Source: Gnetum montanum
Lineage: Eukaryota > Streptophyta > Gnetopsida > Gnetales > Gnetaceae
Assembly: GCA_015680685.1 (NCBI GenBank)
Contig: MNCI01027478.1
Coordinates: 1 to 64,000, forward strand
DNA: 64,000 bases
Direction of reading: 5' to 3'
Part shown: one piece after another, positions 1 through 10,799 of the stretch
How positions within the stretch are numbered: position 1 is the stretch's first letter
Layout of the letters: each line of letters starts with the position of its first letter
Program-made: the position numbers and the translations under genes
The notes under the pieces: generated by a model
What the model was told of the DNA's origin: nothing
Databases searched by the model: none
Seen by the model: the letters and a program-made list of their open reading frames with translations, nothing else

Positions 1-347
1 ATAACCGAGTTTCTAAATACAAGGATGTTATTACGTTGTTGCAGAGAGAAGTGGAGGAGGGATCCATAGACTTTGCATTCGTGGATGCAGACAAGAACAA
101 TTACATGAAATACCACGAGAGGCTGCTGAAACTGGTGAAGGTGGGAGGCGTCATCGCCTACGACAACACGCTGTGGTTCGGCAGCGTTGCAGGAGATTTG
201 TCACACCCATTGATGAAATACCCTACATTCGGAAAACTCAGAACTGAGGTGCTCCAGCTAAATCAGGATTTGGTCAAAGACGGACGCGTCGAGATCTGCC
301 AACTCTCCATCGGCGATGGCCTCACTCTGTGCAGGAGACTTGTCTAA
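1..347 (+). CDS. CCoAOMT-like: caffeoyl-CoA O-methyltransferase-like protein, C-terminal part (partial)
   Basis: The frame is open from base 3 to the TAA at 345-347 and gives the last ~114 residues of a class I, cation-dependent plant O-methyltransferase. This family uses S-adenosylmethionine and a divalent metal to methylate caffeoyl-CoA or related catechols in the cytosol, for lignin precursors and phenylpropanoids. The signature VDADKNNY is at about 81-104, and the metal-binding Asp-Asn pair of AYDNTLW is at about 162-167. The C-terminus [11 protein letters not shown] is typical of the family. A ttgttgcag at 36-44 could be a splice acceptor, but the upstream codons also read open (KYKDVITLL), so the exon edge is unclear. 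The N-terminal SAM-binding half lies outside the window. No frame damage is visible. It could be a CCoAOMT-like paralogue rather than the main lignin enzyme. Confidence 0.9.
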   Translation, partial: NRVSKYKDVITLLQREVEEGSIDFAFVDADKNNYMKYHERLLKLVKVGGVIAYDNTLWFGSVAGDLSHPLMKYPTFGKLRTEVLQLNQDLVKDGRVEICQLSIGDGLTLCRRLV

Positions 348-567
348 TTTAATCAGAGGGCCATTTGCTATATTCTCTCTTCTCTTCTCATCTCGTTCTG
401 GTCTCTACCTTCTGTTTCCATTTCTACTGTTCTTCCCCCCTTTGCTTTGGCTTTATCCTTTGACTACAGTCAAAGGATACTGCTTCGATTCCATCGACGT
501 CGCAAGTTTGGTTTGCTGGAATCTTATCAGGTTTCTGCTTCTTTCAACAGAATTCCCTTCTTTAGCA

Positions 568-647
568 TTAGTTATACATGGTTTTGTAGGCATAAGTTAA
601 TAATAGCTTAGTTATACATGCTTTTGAAGGCATAAGTTAATAATAGC
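568..647. repeat. 40-bp tandem duplication
   Basis: Two adjacent copies of a 40-bp unit containing gttatacatg and cataagttaataatagct differ at two or so positions. It lies 220 bp past the methyltransferase stop codon, probably in or just after the 3' UTR. Confidence 0.85.
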
Positions 648-775
648 TATGGGTCGGAGATTCGCGATTCCAGATAAATTTTCACTGGAGGGAGCGCGTA
701 CAGAAGCGCAAAAAATCCGCAATGGATACGTATTTCGTAAGTTACAATGAAATTTTGTCTGAATCTGTACATATA

Positions 776-856
776 CAGTGAAATGGTCTCCTTGCCTTGC
801 CTCATATTATATCGTCGATTCAGTGAAATGGTCTCCTTGCCTTGCCTCATATTATA
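776..856. repeat. 45-bp-period direct repeat
   Basis: The 37-base segment beginning cagtgaaatggtctcc occurs at 776-812 and 820-856 without a visible mismatch, separated by a few bases. It looks like a recent slippage duplication. Confidence 0.85.
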
Positions 857-1219
857 TTGCCTTGTCGTGGATGTCTGCATTGTGCATTAAAATCATACTT
901 GTCTTCTCCTGCTCTGACTCTTCCCAGAAACTTCATTTCATGGCATCGGCATGACACAGACCACGGAAAACAGGGAGTACGAACAAATAAACAAACACAG
1001 GGAAATCACAAAAGGGTTACTTTGGTAACTAAGGCCGAAGGGCCAAGTTTGGGTCATACGGAAAGCAAGTTTGGAAAGGGACCTGCGAGGTAAACATTGC
1101 ATTTTGCATGGATTGGCCTTTGGGAGCGTCAAAGGTTCCGCCACGACTCACGCATTCACGCGTGTTTATTGGTCATTGCTGGTTCTTGCTCTTTCTCTCG
1201 CTGAAAAAATAAAATACAA

Positions 1220-1343
1220 AACAGGGTCAAAAAACAAAACAGGGTCATCGTCATGGTTCATGAGTCATGAACACGATGGGCGAGAAAAAAGAAAAAACAA
1301 AACAGGGTCATCGTTATGGGTCATGAGTCATGAACACGATGGG
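1220..1343. repeat. ~62-bp direct repeat with palindromic core
   Basis: Two copies of aaacaaaacagggtcatcgt followed by the near-palindrome catgagtcatg and aacacgatggg lie about 62 bp apart. The unit start is preceded by a shorter third copy of acaaaacagggtca. Confidence 0.8.
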
Positions 1344-2968
1344 TCATGAGTCATCCCTTTGTTTGACAAAGGATGGATGCTTGTTCAACTTTTTTTTAAA
1401 ATCTGTTTGCTTATGGGCCAATGAAGCCCATCAGCACATGGCCAATTATGCAAGTTCATGGTGCTCTGTTTTTACTTTCTCCTTTATCATGACTAGTGCC
1501 AATTCTCCATTGTTCCAAGGGTTTTTGATCATTGTAGGTGAGGTGAGTTACTCGTCTGTGCCTAGTTTAGTTAAGTTGTGTCTTCTTATAATTTGGTTGT
1601 CTTCAACCTATGGCACTACTCACATGTCATCGTTGGACAAAAATATTAGCAGACCTGATTTGTAATAAATTTGGTCGAGGGTTGAGGCTTAATTTCATTT
1701 TTGAAAAGATTGAATTGAGTAAAAAAAAGGGTTTCATTTTATTGCTGTCCTTTTTGTTGTTGCAAAAATTATATGTTTTGGTGCATTATGGCTCTTGAGT
1801 AAGGAAATGGATTTGATGCCCTTGGTACCTTTGCAAATTTTCTTGCTTCAGTGTAATGGTGATATTCTGTGAAATTTAAGCATTAACAATATTTTGGATT
1901 TACGTTGTACTTGTTTTATATTCTACAATGCCTTTTTTATGATATATTTGATTTAAGTTTTTAAAAAATTAATATTTAAATTTTTTCTATCACGTCCCCA
2001 CCTACTAACCCATTCTCACTTTTTCTTGAGGTACATGTACCCAAACACATTCAGAATCATGATTCCTCGATTCCTCACTTCCAACAAATCAGATTCTTTT
2101 GATGCATAGGTTAATAGTAATTAAGACTACTACGTCTGGGTAGTCATGCTTGTTGGTGGCAAGCTTTTTGAATTAGTTATGTGCTTTTTTCAGTTAATGC
2201 GTGGGATACTTGCCTGGGAAAAACTGTTATGTGGCTGCTAACGTTGGACACCGTATTAAGTTATTAGGGTCCTCATCGGTTGCTATGGCCTGTTTTGCAT
2301 TGGTTTTCCACTCTACACAGTTGAAACTGGCCTAATACTAATTGCAAGTGGGCTTGGGATTTTGATTTATTTGAACGCGGAAATAGAAAGTTTAATTGTT
2401 TGATCTGCAGACAAAAAGTTTCCTGAAACAATGAAAATAAATTAAGGCAATGTAAAAACAAAGATATAATTTGCATTTGCAAAAATTCATTCCGCCACTA
2501 CAATGTTGATGGAGACTCTATAAACAACGTTGATTGGCTATGATATTGATATTGCAGGCATTCACATGATATTGTACATTCTATAGTGCAATTGCCATAA
2601 ATACTTAAAAATATCACTCTTATTGCATTTATGATATCATTAAGTTAACATGTAGTCATATTAATCTCAAACATCAAAGTTCAAAATGGATATCCATTGG
2701 TTGATTTCATCTCTTGTAGCTTTGGAAAAGATTTGTGTGTTGGAGCATCCCTCTTCAACAGGAATATCTGCATAGAAGCTTTCCTTCTTAAATTTGTGGA
2801 GTCACCATATGGGACTATCTCTGTCTTTTGTAATGGGCTAGTTGGTTTTGGTGGATGGTGGTTCCCCAAATTGGGTTTCTTCCTTTTGCAAACAGTTATT
2901 TATGAGGATGTTTCCCAGTGTTTCATCCCTAGTGATCTAAGTTTTTCAAATTTTTTGTCTCTATGACT

Positions 2969-3850
2969 TAATGAGGTTTATGTATTTGACACTCTTTTAC
3001 TACTAATAAAACTTATTGTTGGAGTCCGACACCACCTTCTTGTAGGTTAGAACCTCCAAGTCATGGGTTTCAGTGGGCAATGTTGAGTTATATAAAGTTC
3101 TAGTTAGACTATAAATCTTGGGTTGTATCTATGTTTCACTTATTTTAGGTCTCAATATCCTACACTTTTGCAGTTTAATTTTTTGATTCCTATAGCAATT
3201 ATCGAGTGCCCATAGTGTGTCTCATTTTATTGTTTAGAGTCTTTATTCAAGTAGATGTGCTTGGATGTAACCATGAATGGCAATAAAGATCAAGATTAAT
3301 TCTTACACATTGAAGCACGCTAACTTGGCATAGAATTTACTTTCATTGCAATTTAACTTAAATATTTACTTTCCATCACACATTGACTTATGGGTTGAAT
3401 GAGTTTGACTTGATCTTGAGCATCCATCTTGTATTAGCTTGGTGATTCTAACAACTAGCCACTTGGTATGCTTAATAATGTGTTAGTTTGATAATCCCAA
3501 CAGTTTATAAGAAATTGAAAAACATGACAATAGGTTAAGGAACAAACACTCATCACCCATAAGCTAAATTAGGATTTATTCTATTTTTTAATAATTAGAA
3601 TTAATTAATTAAATTCTATGTTTTTACATTGTTAGGCAATGAGTCACGCAACATTAACCAATCATATGCCTCAATTAAACTAAACTATACAACTAAGGAA
3701 CTACTATTAGTCTAATTGTTAAGATAACAATACATGATAATATTCTAACTTCCTAAACGTTACTACTAGTTTATCCATGCATTACGACCTGGTTTACCAT
3801 GACACTTATAGATCATATGGTGGAGCATTGGATGTATTTGCTACTCATCA
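2969..3850 (+). mobile_element. LTR 1 of a Ty3/gypsy (Athila/Tat-like) element, plus orientation
   Basis: The right end ...ctactcatca at 3850 is followed directly by a primer binding site, which fixes orientation. R-U5 landmarks shared with all other LTRs of this family are present: a 'tgcccatagtgtg' R segment near 3208, the polyadenylation signal in caataaagatcaagatt near 3282, and three spaced 'ttggt-at-c' repeats near 3435-3500. The left end is uncertain; taatgagg at 2969 could be a decayed TGATGAG. A possible TATA box (actataaat) is near 3110. Confidence 0.6.
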
Positions 3851-3870
3851 TTTGGTGCCATTACTAGGGA
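3851..3870 (+). promoter_or_regulatory. primer binding site, decayed tRNA-Asp type
   Basis: The sequence tttggtgccattactaggga follows the LTR. It matches the Athila-type PBS TGGCGCCGTTGCCGGGGA once C-to-T and G-to-A changes at CpG sites are allowed, so minus-strand synthesis was probably primed by tRNA-Asp. Confidence 0.65.
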
Positions 3871-3899
3871 TGGTGCTTGTAGTTTAGGAAGATAAGTCA

Positions 3900-4990
3900 C
3901 ACAATCGTTATTTATAGTTTTCAAAAGATTTATCTTTTAGGAATATTAAATATTGTAAGACATGTTATTTAATCAGGTTTGCTTCTCATAAGGTTGATTC
4001 ACCACATCTTGCAAATAGCACTGTAGGGGGCAATGACAAAACTACTTCTAATAACGATGATGATAATGGGCTATACTAAGTGAATATCTTCTATGCATAT
4101 TTAGATCCTTACTATCTTTAATTCTCTTTTGTCTTTCACTAGGATGAGCAAATGCAATGGTAAGACTTGCAAGGTAACATCGTGGATGCAAGATCATCTA
4201 ATGATGACCCACCATAAATTTCATAAACACACTAACATTCAAGTCTAGAAAGGAGGACACTAACTAGCAATTAGACAAATCTCATTGCTAAGATCCCTCT
4301 ATCTTCAATGTTGATGAACTAGGAAATTCGTAGCTATGTTCTACCTTGACAAGCAACTAGGGAAGAGATAGAGTAAGCCCCATATCGTGGAGGGCTTCAA
4401 ATACTAGGTACTCTAGTAGACAAAGAAAAGATGATAGAAGGGGCCGTGGAAGAAGAGCAAGTTGACAAAGCTCTTTAAGTTCTTCATCTTCCTCTTTATC
4501 TTTATCATTAAGCTTTGATAAGGATGATTGTAGATTAGTAGGAAGAGCTATAGATATGTGTCATGATAAGCAACCTAGCAGGGATGATAGAAGGGCCTAA
4601 GATAGACAACCTTGAAGAAACATAACTAGAGAAAGAGACGAAAACAAAGATCAAAGGAAGCATAGAAGGAATCATGGTCATGATGAGGACCATGATGAAC
4701 TAGAAGATTATGAGAAACCATTACTAGCAATTAAAAGCATGACTAATATTAGGGAGTCCATCAGAGTTTTCACTAATCACTGGAAGAAAAGTCGCATTAG
4801 GTGAATAACATTTCAAAATTCAATGGAGGCTATAATGTTGATCACCAGAATCATCTATAGGCTTTACATGATGCCTATATCTTGCAAAATATTAAGAATG
4901 AATGTTAAAAGATAAATTTGTTTTAAAGAACACTCATTAACAAAAGAGAAAACAAAAGTTCAATTTCTAGAAAACTAAGAAAAACATGTT
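3900..4990 (+). pseudogene. gag remnant of LTR-1 element
   Basis: Heavily decayed gag of the same family as the copies at 6871 and 23294. Recognisable pieces are the acidic/Ser-Arg stretch with repeated Asp, Glu, Arg codons near 4480-4690, and the region matching 'NIPKF-GGYN-DHQ-HLQALHDAY' near 4800-4890. No continuous frame survives. Gag forms the virus-like particle in the cytoplasm. The sequence runs into copia-like DNA near 5000, so the rest of this element is missing. Confidence 0.55.
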
Positions 4991-5310
4991 GCTCATCCTT
5001 AAGACCTCTTGAATCACATAACTAACATGTGTGTTCTTCTCTAAGAATTTGCATCCATCTTCTACTTTCTATTATAAGATAATGTGAACTCAAATAAAGC
5101 ATATTGATGAAAATGTGATACCTAATCGAGAGTATAATTGATAAATAGTGAAATTCTAAGTTTAACTGATTACCTCTTATGCTTTTTAAATAAAAATTTT
5201 CCTTACCTTTTACATTTGACCATAACTTTGTTATAACCCATTGTTGAACCAACTTACCAATGTGCTTTGGATAATTTTGTATATCCTCCAAGGAGATATC
5301 ACAAGTTTTN

Positions 5311-5540
5311 AAAAGTAGTTCTCTTGTACTCCAACTTTCCATGAAGGGGTCAAATTTCTTATATTATTGTCACGATACTTAGCTCTTCAATATGTAAATA
5401 ATTATAGATAAGATAATTGCATTAAGGANCTTCTCTTGATTTATGTGCATAACATGTCAATAGTTTGTCATAATGCNGTGACAATAATATAAGAAATTTG
5501 ACCCCTTCATGGAAAGTTGGAGTACAAGAGAACTACTTTT
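5311..5540. other. assembly join: exact inverted copies bounded by Ns
   Basis: Bases 5311-5373 and 5478-5540 are reverse complements of each other, and each starts directly after an N (5310 and 5477). A third N at 5429 precedes 47 bases repeated exactly at 5586-5632. Exact copies starting at Ns point to unmerged contig ends, not a natural palindrome. Confidence 0.8.
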
Positions 5541-5900
5541 GACCATTATGTTTATGTAACGAAATTTTCTTATGGAGATTTGTTTCTTCTCTTGATTTAT
5601 GTGCATAACATGTCAATAGTTTGTCATAATGCTCTAAAAAATAAACAAGTTGAAAAAGGAGTTGACTAAGACCTGTGTGGTAGAGATTACTAGGAAGTAG
5701 TGAAATGAATTATCAGGTATCTTAGTGGCACTTCTAAGTTATGTCTATGCTTTGGCCATGACAAATTTGCATTTGGTCGTTACATAGATGTAGATATGGC
5801 TAGTGATGTTGATTCTAGAAAATCCACATTAGGATACTTAATGACATTTGTAGAGGAAGATGTGTTATGATAATCAAAATTGCAAAAATGTGTTGCTTTG
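5485..5900 (+). pseudogene. Ty1/copia pol remnant (RT and RNase H)
   Basis: The reading contains KKFDPFMESWS, then DHYVYVTKF and IYVHNMSIV, which correspond to copia RT around the catalytic YVDDM motif; both Asp are lost here. A deletion follows, then RNase H: IIRYLSGTSKLCLCFG, the VDMASD segment (copia consensus ADMAGD), VDSRKSTLGYL and KLQKCVAL. The RT-RNase H linker is missing, and two stop codons follow DVL. The C-terminal end is cut by LTR 2 at 5901, so the copia copy is older than that insertion. Copia enzymes copy element RNA into DNA in cytoplasmic particles; this copy cannot. Confidence 0.8.
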
Positions 5901-6740
5901 TGATGAGTTGTCTTTTGATCGCGTCGACATAGTTTCTATTTTGGTCGATAAATACGCATGTTGCCGTCGTGTATTGACAATCTTTTGTCNGATAAATACG
6001 CATGTTGCCGTCGTGTATTGACAATCTTTTGTCAATAGAGTAGTCAAACCCTTGCAATTTTATTCTATAGTCTTAGACAACGGTTAGTGAGAGCCCGCAA
6101 TGTGGGTTTGAGTCAGTTGTACAACATCTTATTTGAATGGCAATGTACTTGGACACATTCCATGAATGAAAATAAGATCGAGATTGATTCTTATTCATTG
6201 TAGCACTTAGATTAAATTTACACTTAATATAATTTATATTCCATGCACTTAGTTAATATTTACATTTCCATGCATATTAATGAATTGGTAGAATGAGTGT
6301 GACCAGTTTTGAGTGTAAACACATATTCGCTTGGTAATCCTAGTAGCATTATTGCTTGGTTTGTCTAGTAGCATAACTCTTGGTAATCCTAGTAGTGGAT
6401 ATGTGGGTTTAAGATATGTGTGGCAAGCTAGGAATGGACACTCATCACCTGTAGGCTAGTCTAGACTTTTTTTTTTATTTTAATTAGTCTAAGTAATTGA
6501 TTTATTTATTATCGTTAAGAGTGGCATAAGGCCAAAACAATATCAACCATCATATGCCTCATTTTAGACTAAACCATACGTGACAAAGCTACCACTAGTC
6601 CAAGTGGGAAGATAGTGAACTACGATCAATGCTTAATGATCTAGATACACAACTAGTCTTATCCATGGAATTTGATCGGATGGTGCGTGAACGCTTGTGA
6701 TTCATATGGTTGGGCGTAGTGGGGTACTTGCTGCTCATCA
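5901..6740 (+). mobile_element. LTR 2, plus orientation, 5' LTR of a gag-bearing element
   Basis: It begins TGATGAGTTG inside the copia RNase H remnant and ends CTGCTCATCA, giving the family's 7-bp inverted ends TGATGAG/CTCATCA. R segment gagcccgcaatgtggg near 6081, gaaaataagatcgagatt near 6170, and the three 'cttggtaatcc/cttggtttgtc' repeats near 6335-6395 match the other LTRs. Its length includes the 44-base assembly duplication at 5947-6033. Confidence 0.8.
5947..6033. other. assembly join: 43-base direct copy around an N
   Basis: The 43 bases at 5947-5989 are repeated exactly at 5991-6033 on the other side of the single N at 5990. This fits two overlapping contig ends placed side by side, and lengthens LTR 2 artificially. 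Confidence 0.85.
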
Positions 6741-6768
6741 TTGACGTCATTGCCAAGGATGGTGCTAG
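6741..6768 (+). promoter_or_regulatory. primer binding site, tRNA-Asp type
   Basis: ttgacgtcattgccaagga directly after the LTR is a CpG-decayed form of the Athila-type tRNA-Asp PBS. It is followed by tggtgctag, which also follows the PBS of the other copies. Confidence 0.7.
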
Positions 6769-6870
6769 TTATCTAGATTAGTTATATTATAAACAATTGT
6801 TGTAAAAGTATTAATGATTTATCTTTTAGAAAATATTAATATTTTATTTTAAGTCACATACATTAAAAAC

Positions 6871-8830
6871 ATGTCTTCTTCACATAGAACCAATAATGCA
6901 TTGTATGATGAAAACACTCATAGGAAAAATGATAGGTTCTATACTAAAGAGAATTGGAGTGAACAACCTCAAGCAGGGGTTTCATATGATTTCAACCCAT
7001 ACTACATGCAAGGACTATGTTCAAATGGTAGAAACAATTCTAGAGGAGATGGAGTAAATCCTAGATCAAGGAGGGCCTTAAGGCCTAGGACCTCCTCTAA
7101 ACCTAGAAAAGATAGATCAAGGGACCATGGGGGATGATATAGGAGCCATGGTGATTCTCCTAGTTCCTCATCTTCCTCTTCCTCTTCAACATCTAGTTAT
7201 GATGAAGATGAACATAGGTATAGAGATAGAGCTCCACTATGGGATTAAGATAAAGATTGAAATCGAACCTAAGGGTAAAATAAAAGACATCAAAGTGAGC
7301 ATAGACAAGATCATCACAATCATACTAATAGAAATATAGATTATCATCATGATGTGGTTAATATAAATGAAGCCTTATTGGCTACTAGGGACCTGACACA
7401 GATTTGCATGGTAGTTCAAATACCCCATAGGCATCAAATGAATAGTCGCATCAAATGCCTTGATATGGACAACATTCCTAAATTTAGGGGAATCTACAAT
7501 TCTGATTTACAACATCATTTACAAGCCTTCCATGATGTTTGTGCCTTGTAAAACATTGAATGCAAGTGGCAAAAGCTTAAGCTTTTTCCTAAGAAACTAA
7601 TAGACAAAGTTGAAAGTTGGTATAGATTATTGGAGCCCAACTTGGTCCACAATGCTAGAACTCTTCAATGAAAAATACTAAACCTATGCAATAATGTCCA
7701 ACCTAAGAAAACAAATCCAAGGATGGAAACAAGAAAAACATGAATCCCTGGATGTGGCCTTGGATAGATACTCTTCTCTATTACATAGATGTTTAGGCCA
7801 TGATTTTTCTCAAAAAGAGCAACTTTTCCACATCATAGATGGGCTTCGTAATGAAATGAAAGAGACTCTTTAGATTTATGCCCAAGGTTGGTTATATGAA
7901 TTGAAAGCTCATAGGATATAAAGGCTAATCGAGCAAATGGAAAAAGAAGAAGGAGAGCTATGTAAACAAGCGAATGTAGAGGAATATAACTGGGATCCAA
8001 CTCTTTAAAAGAAGAGGGTCCATATCTATGATGAGGAGAAAGAGGTAGCTCTTGATGAGGTGATTTCATAGCAAACCTTGCAAATACAAAAGTTTATCGA
8101 TGAGCTTGAAGTAAGGCTAGATAAGATGCAGGAGTTGATGAATGATAAAGTTACGCCTTACGTAAAAATTGTAGAGGAGAGAATAACACAAAAAGAATCA
8201 AGTGATCAAAATAAGAAGAGGAAAAAGAACCAAGAAACTGGTAGGAACACTTATTGGCAAAAAGAGAAAATGGCTATAAGTGAAGAGGCTATAGAATTTA
8301 CCAAAAAGATGATGATGGATGTGACATTTGCCTATATGACCATCTAAAGGGCTATTGCCCAATCATGTTACATCTACATGAGTATTAGGCTTTTTCTTTG
8401 AATCCCAAGTTCATACAAAAGTAGATGCCTAAGAAATTACCTTTTTCAGAAGGTAATTATAAATAGTCCTACAACCAACCGTACTATCCTAGTGGGACTT
8501 CTTATTTGCCTCAAAACTACTATCAACTGTAGTGGAAAAACTCACAATTGTGGGGAAGGCCATCATCAAACCAGCACTACCCTTACTGCTAGCCAGACTT
8601 GTGTGGTATTATGTTCAACAACTTTTTTCCCCAGTTGGTTCTGCTTCCTTTACCTCAAATCACAACGATCATTGTCCTGAATATCATCAACCTGCAACAT
8701 CTTCTATGGGATCACCACCTCATGCCTCTCACCCTTCGTTATATCCTCAATATTCTCATACTTCCCTCCACCATATGTCGCTACCAACCATATAGGAAGG
8801 TTCGACACCACAACATCAACAAAAGAATGT
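6871..8830 (+). pseudogene. gypsy gag pseudogene
   Basis: The ATG at 6871 (MSSSHRTNN) opens a frame kept to about 7551 despite several stops, then frameshifts. In order: a basic Arg/Ser-rich segment, a run of about ten serines near 7160, the capsid-like segment with NIPKFRGIYN and HHLQAFHDVCAL, then LDRYSSLLHRC and FSQKEQLFHIIDGL near 7760-7850, the coiled segment FIDELEVRLDKMQEL near 8090, and a Tyr/Pro/His-rich tail (QYSHTSLHHMS). The order matches the better preserved copy at 20850-23294. The element is cut near 8830 by a minus-strand LTR, so no pol follows. Confidence 0.8.
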
Positions 8831-8837
8831 TAGTTGT

Positions 8838-9700
8838 TGATGAGTGGGGGAGTAATCCAACACCCAATCATACAAGTCACAAGTGTTTCACGTGTGACCA
8901 AGTCATAATCCATGAATGAGACAATGTGATCATGTTAGTAATTGGTTTAAGTTTGAGATTGTTGTTTGCCCACGTGGAGCTAGTGAAGTCTACATGTATG
9001 GTTTAGCTCATAGTGAGGTATATGATATGTTGATGTTCTTTGGCCATCTAGCTCCTAGTGAACATGGTGAAGTGAAAATAGTTTCTAAGTCTAAGTTTAA
9101 CTAAAATAGTAAACAAATCTATTCTATCCTAAGGTGATGAGTATTTAGTCTTGACCTTCATACACACCTTAGGCTTTGTGTAACTACTAGGATTACCAAG
9201 TACTTTGCTACTGGGTGAACCAAGCGATAACACTATTGGATTACCAAGCAATTACACTTAAGTGCTTAAGATCAGTTGTACTCATCCTGCTTAACAATAG
9301 TAATGGTAAAGTGTAGGGAAAAGGAAACATTAAATAAGAAAATAATAAACATTATTGTAAGTAAAACAATAAACTAGGAGAATGCTGCAATAGTATGAAA
9401 TAGATCAATCTTTATTGCTAGTCACACTTGTGTCCAAGTTCAAGATGCTCGAATAAAGACTTCATACACTACATCACACTATATTGTGGGCATTCACACT
9501 TCTAAGTGTTAAAGACTAACTTACAAAAAAAAATTTGCAAGAGTTACACTACTATGGGATGAATACTTATGCAGATTCGTGCACCTAAGTGCTGTATTTA
9601 TAGGTTGGCACACATCCCATGATATTGCATATACGATAACATAGTTAGTGCTACGATATTGTATATCCAATATCATAGTCTACCAAATTTTGATTTATCA
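8838..9700 (-). mobile_element. LTR 3, minus orientation
   Basis: It starts tgatgagtgg and ends tgatttatca (on the minus strand TGATAAATCA, a decayed TGATGAGTCA). On the minus strand it has a TATA box (TATAAATACAGC, near 9595) and the R region near 9490. The triple 'ggattaccaag/ggtgaaccaag/ggattaccaag' U5 signature is near 9190-9250. The U3 holds short GATATT-type repeats. No matching 5-bp target duplication was found. Confidence 0.8.
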
Positions 9701-9709
9701 TATCCCCAC
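9701..9709 (-). promoter_or_regulatory. polypurine tract between two LTRs
   Basis: Read on the minus strand, GTGGGGATA lies just before the start of LTR 3, as a plus-strand-priming polypurine tract should. The other side is already the end of LTR 4, so the internal region once attached to it is gone. Confidence 0.55.
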
Positions 9710-10641
9710 TGATGAGTAGTTAGGGTACCCCTACGCCCAACCATACGAATCACGAAGTGTTCATGCATGATTTGGTCAAATTCTGTGGACTCTATGTCTT
9801 TTGCTACACTAGTTTTCTAGGAAGCGAACTTTGCCCTAATAGTCATTGGTTGTCTTCTCAATTACTCTTGCAATGTACAAGGGTATGGTTAAGTGTAATC
9901 AAGGCATATGATTTTTATTATTTTATGTTTTATGTTCCTGGTGCTTAAAATAGAGAAATGAAGTAACTTAATTTAACTAATTAACTAATCTCTAGCTAAT
10001 CCTAACATAAGCATTTGGTCCCACTTTCTGTACATGTCTTGAACCCATGTATGTCTTGGGATTACCAAGTGCTATGCTATTGGGTGAACCAAGCAATAAC
10101 GCTATTGGGATTACCAAGCAAATACATGTTTACGCTCAAAGCGGTCGTACTTCTATGTTTAATCTATTTAGCTTAATTAATTAACTAATCACTTGAAGTC
10201 TAATTTTTCTTAATTAATTGCATAATTAAGGAAAACAGTAAATGCATAAATGAATCATTAATCTATTTCAAGTGTTACAAGGTTTGATCAAAAGGCTTGT
10301 CTTTATTGTCGTTCACACTAGTGTGTTCAGGTACAATAATGCTTAAATAAAGATTTGTACACTTTCTGACTCCTACTATAGGCATTTAGAGAAATATTCT
10401 AACTTGCAAATGACAAAACTACAAGAACTCTACTATAACTATCACAAGACATACTATAAACATGGCTAGTGAGTGTGTATTTATAGACTTTATTATGGAG
10501 CTACGTCGATGGGGCCCCATAGATACAACAATTGCCACATCAACGTGGTCCTGTCAATGGGGCAACACCACATAGACAAAGCCCCATTGATGACACCACG
10601 TCAATAGGGGCCCATTGACATGACACAATGATGATTCATCA
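9710..10641 (-). mobile_element. LTR 4, 3' LTR of minus-strand element A
   Basis: It starts tgatgagtag and ends ttcatca (minus strand TGATGAA). The TATA box TATAAATACAC is near 10475 on the minus strand, and the triple U5 repeat is near 10058-10125. U3 (10500-10640) is built of short repeats around 'gatggggcc'. Downstream is the internal region of element A, starting with a decayed PPT. Confidence 0.85.
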
Positions 10642-10799
10642 TACCGTCATGATTGAATGAAAACTTGTCCTCAAGTTCCTTTACAAAATTGGGAAGGTAT
10701 GAGATTATTAACTAACCCTTGACATAACAAACTAACTCTACAAAACTGAGTGCCTGAGTGTACAAATCAACATCATTACAAAAAATTGTGGTGTTCATG

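Larger units (their letters stand above)
348..2968. other. gene-free 3' flank of the methyltransferase
   Basis: This AT-rich spacer starts with the presumed 3' UTR. I see no convincing coding frame, RNA gene or transposon domain. It holds three short tandem duplications listed separately (568-647, 776-856, 1220-1343). Open frames here are short, without family motifs, and T- or TTT-rich. Confidence 0.6.

Noticed and set aside
316-600. 94-codon hydrophobic frame overlapping the methyltransferase stop
   Set aside because: It is T-rich 3' UTR translated in another frame, with no homologous pattern.
5311-5540. MITE-like palindrome
   Set aside because: The arms are exact and start at Ns, as expected from contig joining; no target duplication is present.
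8868-8919. Zinc-knuckle-like HKCFTCDQV at the end of gag
   Set aside because: It is encoded within LTR 3 and arises from LTR sequence, not from gag.
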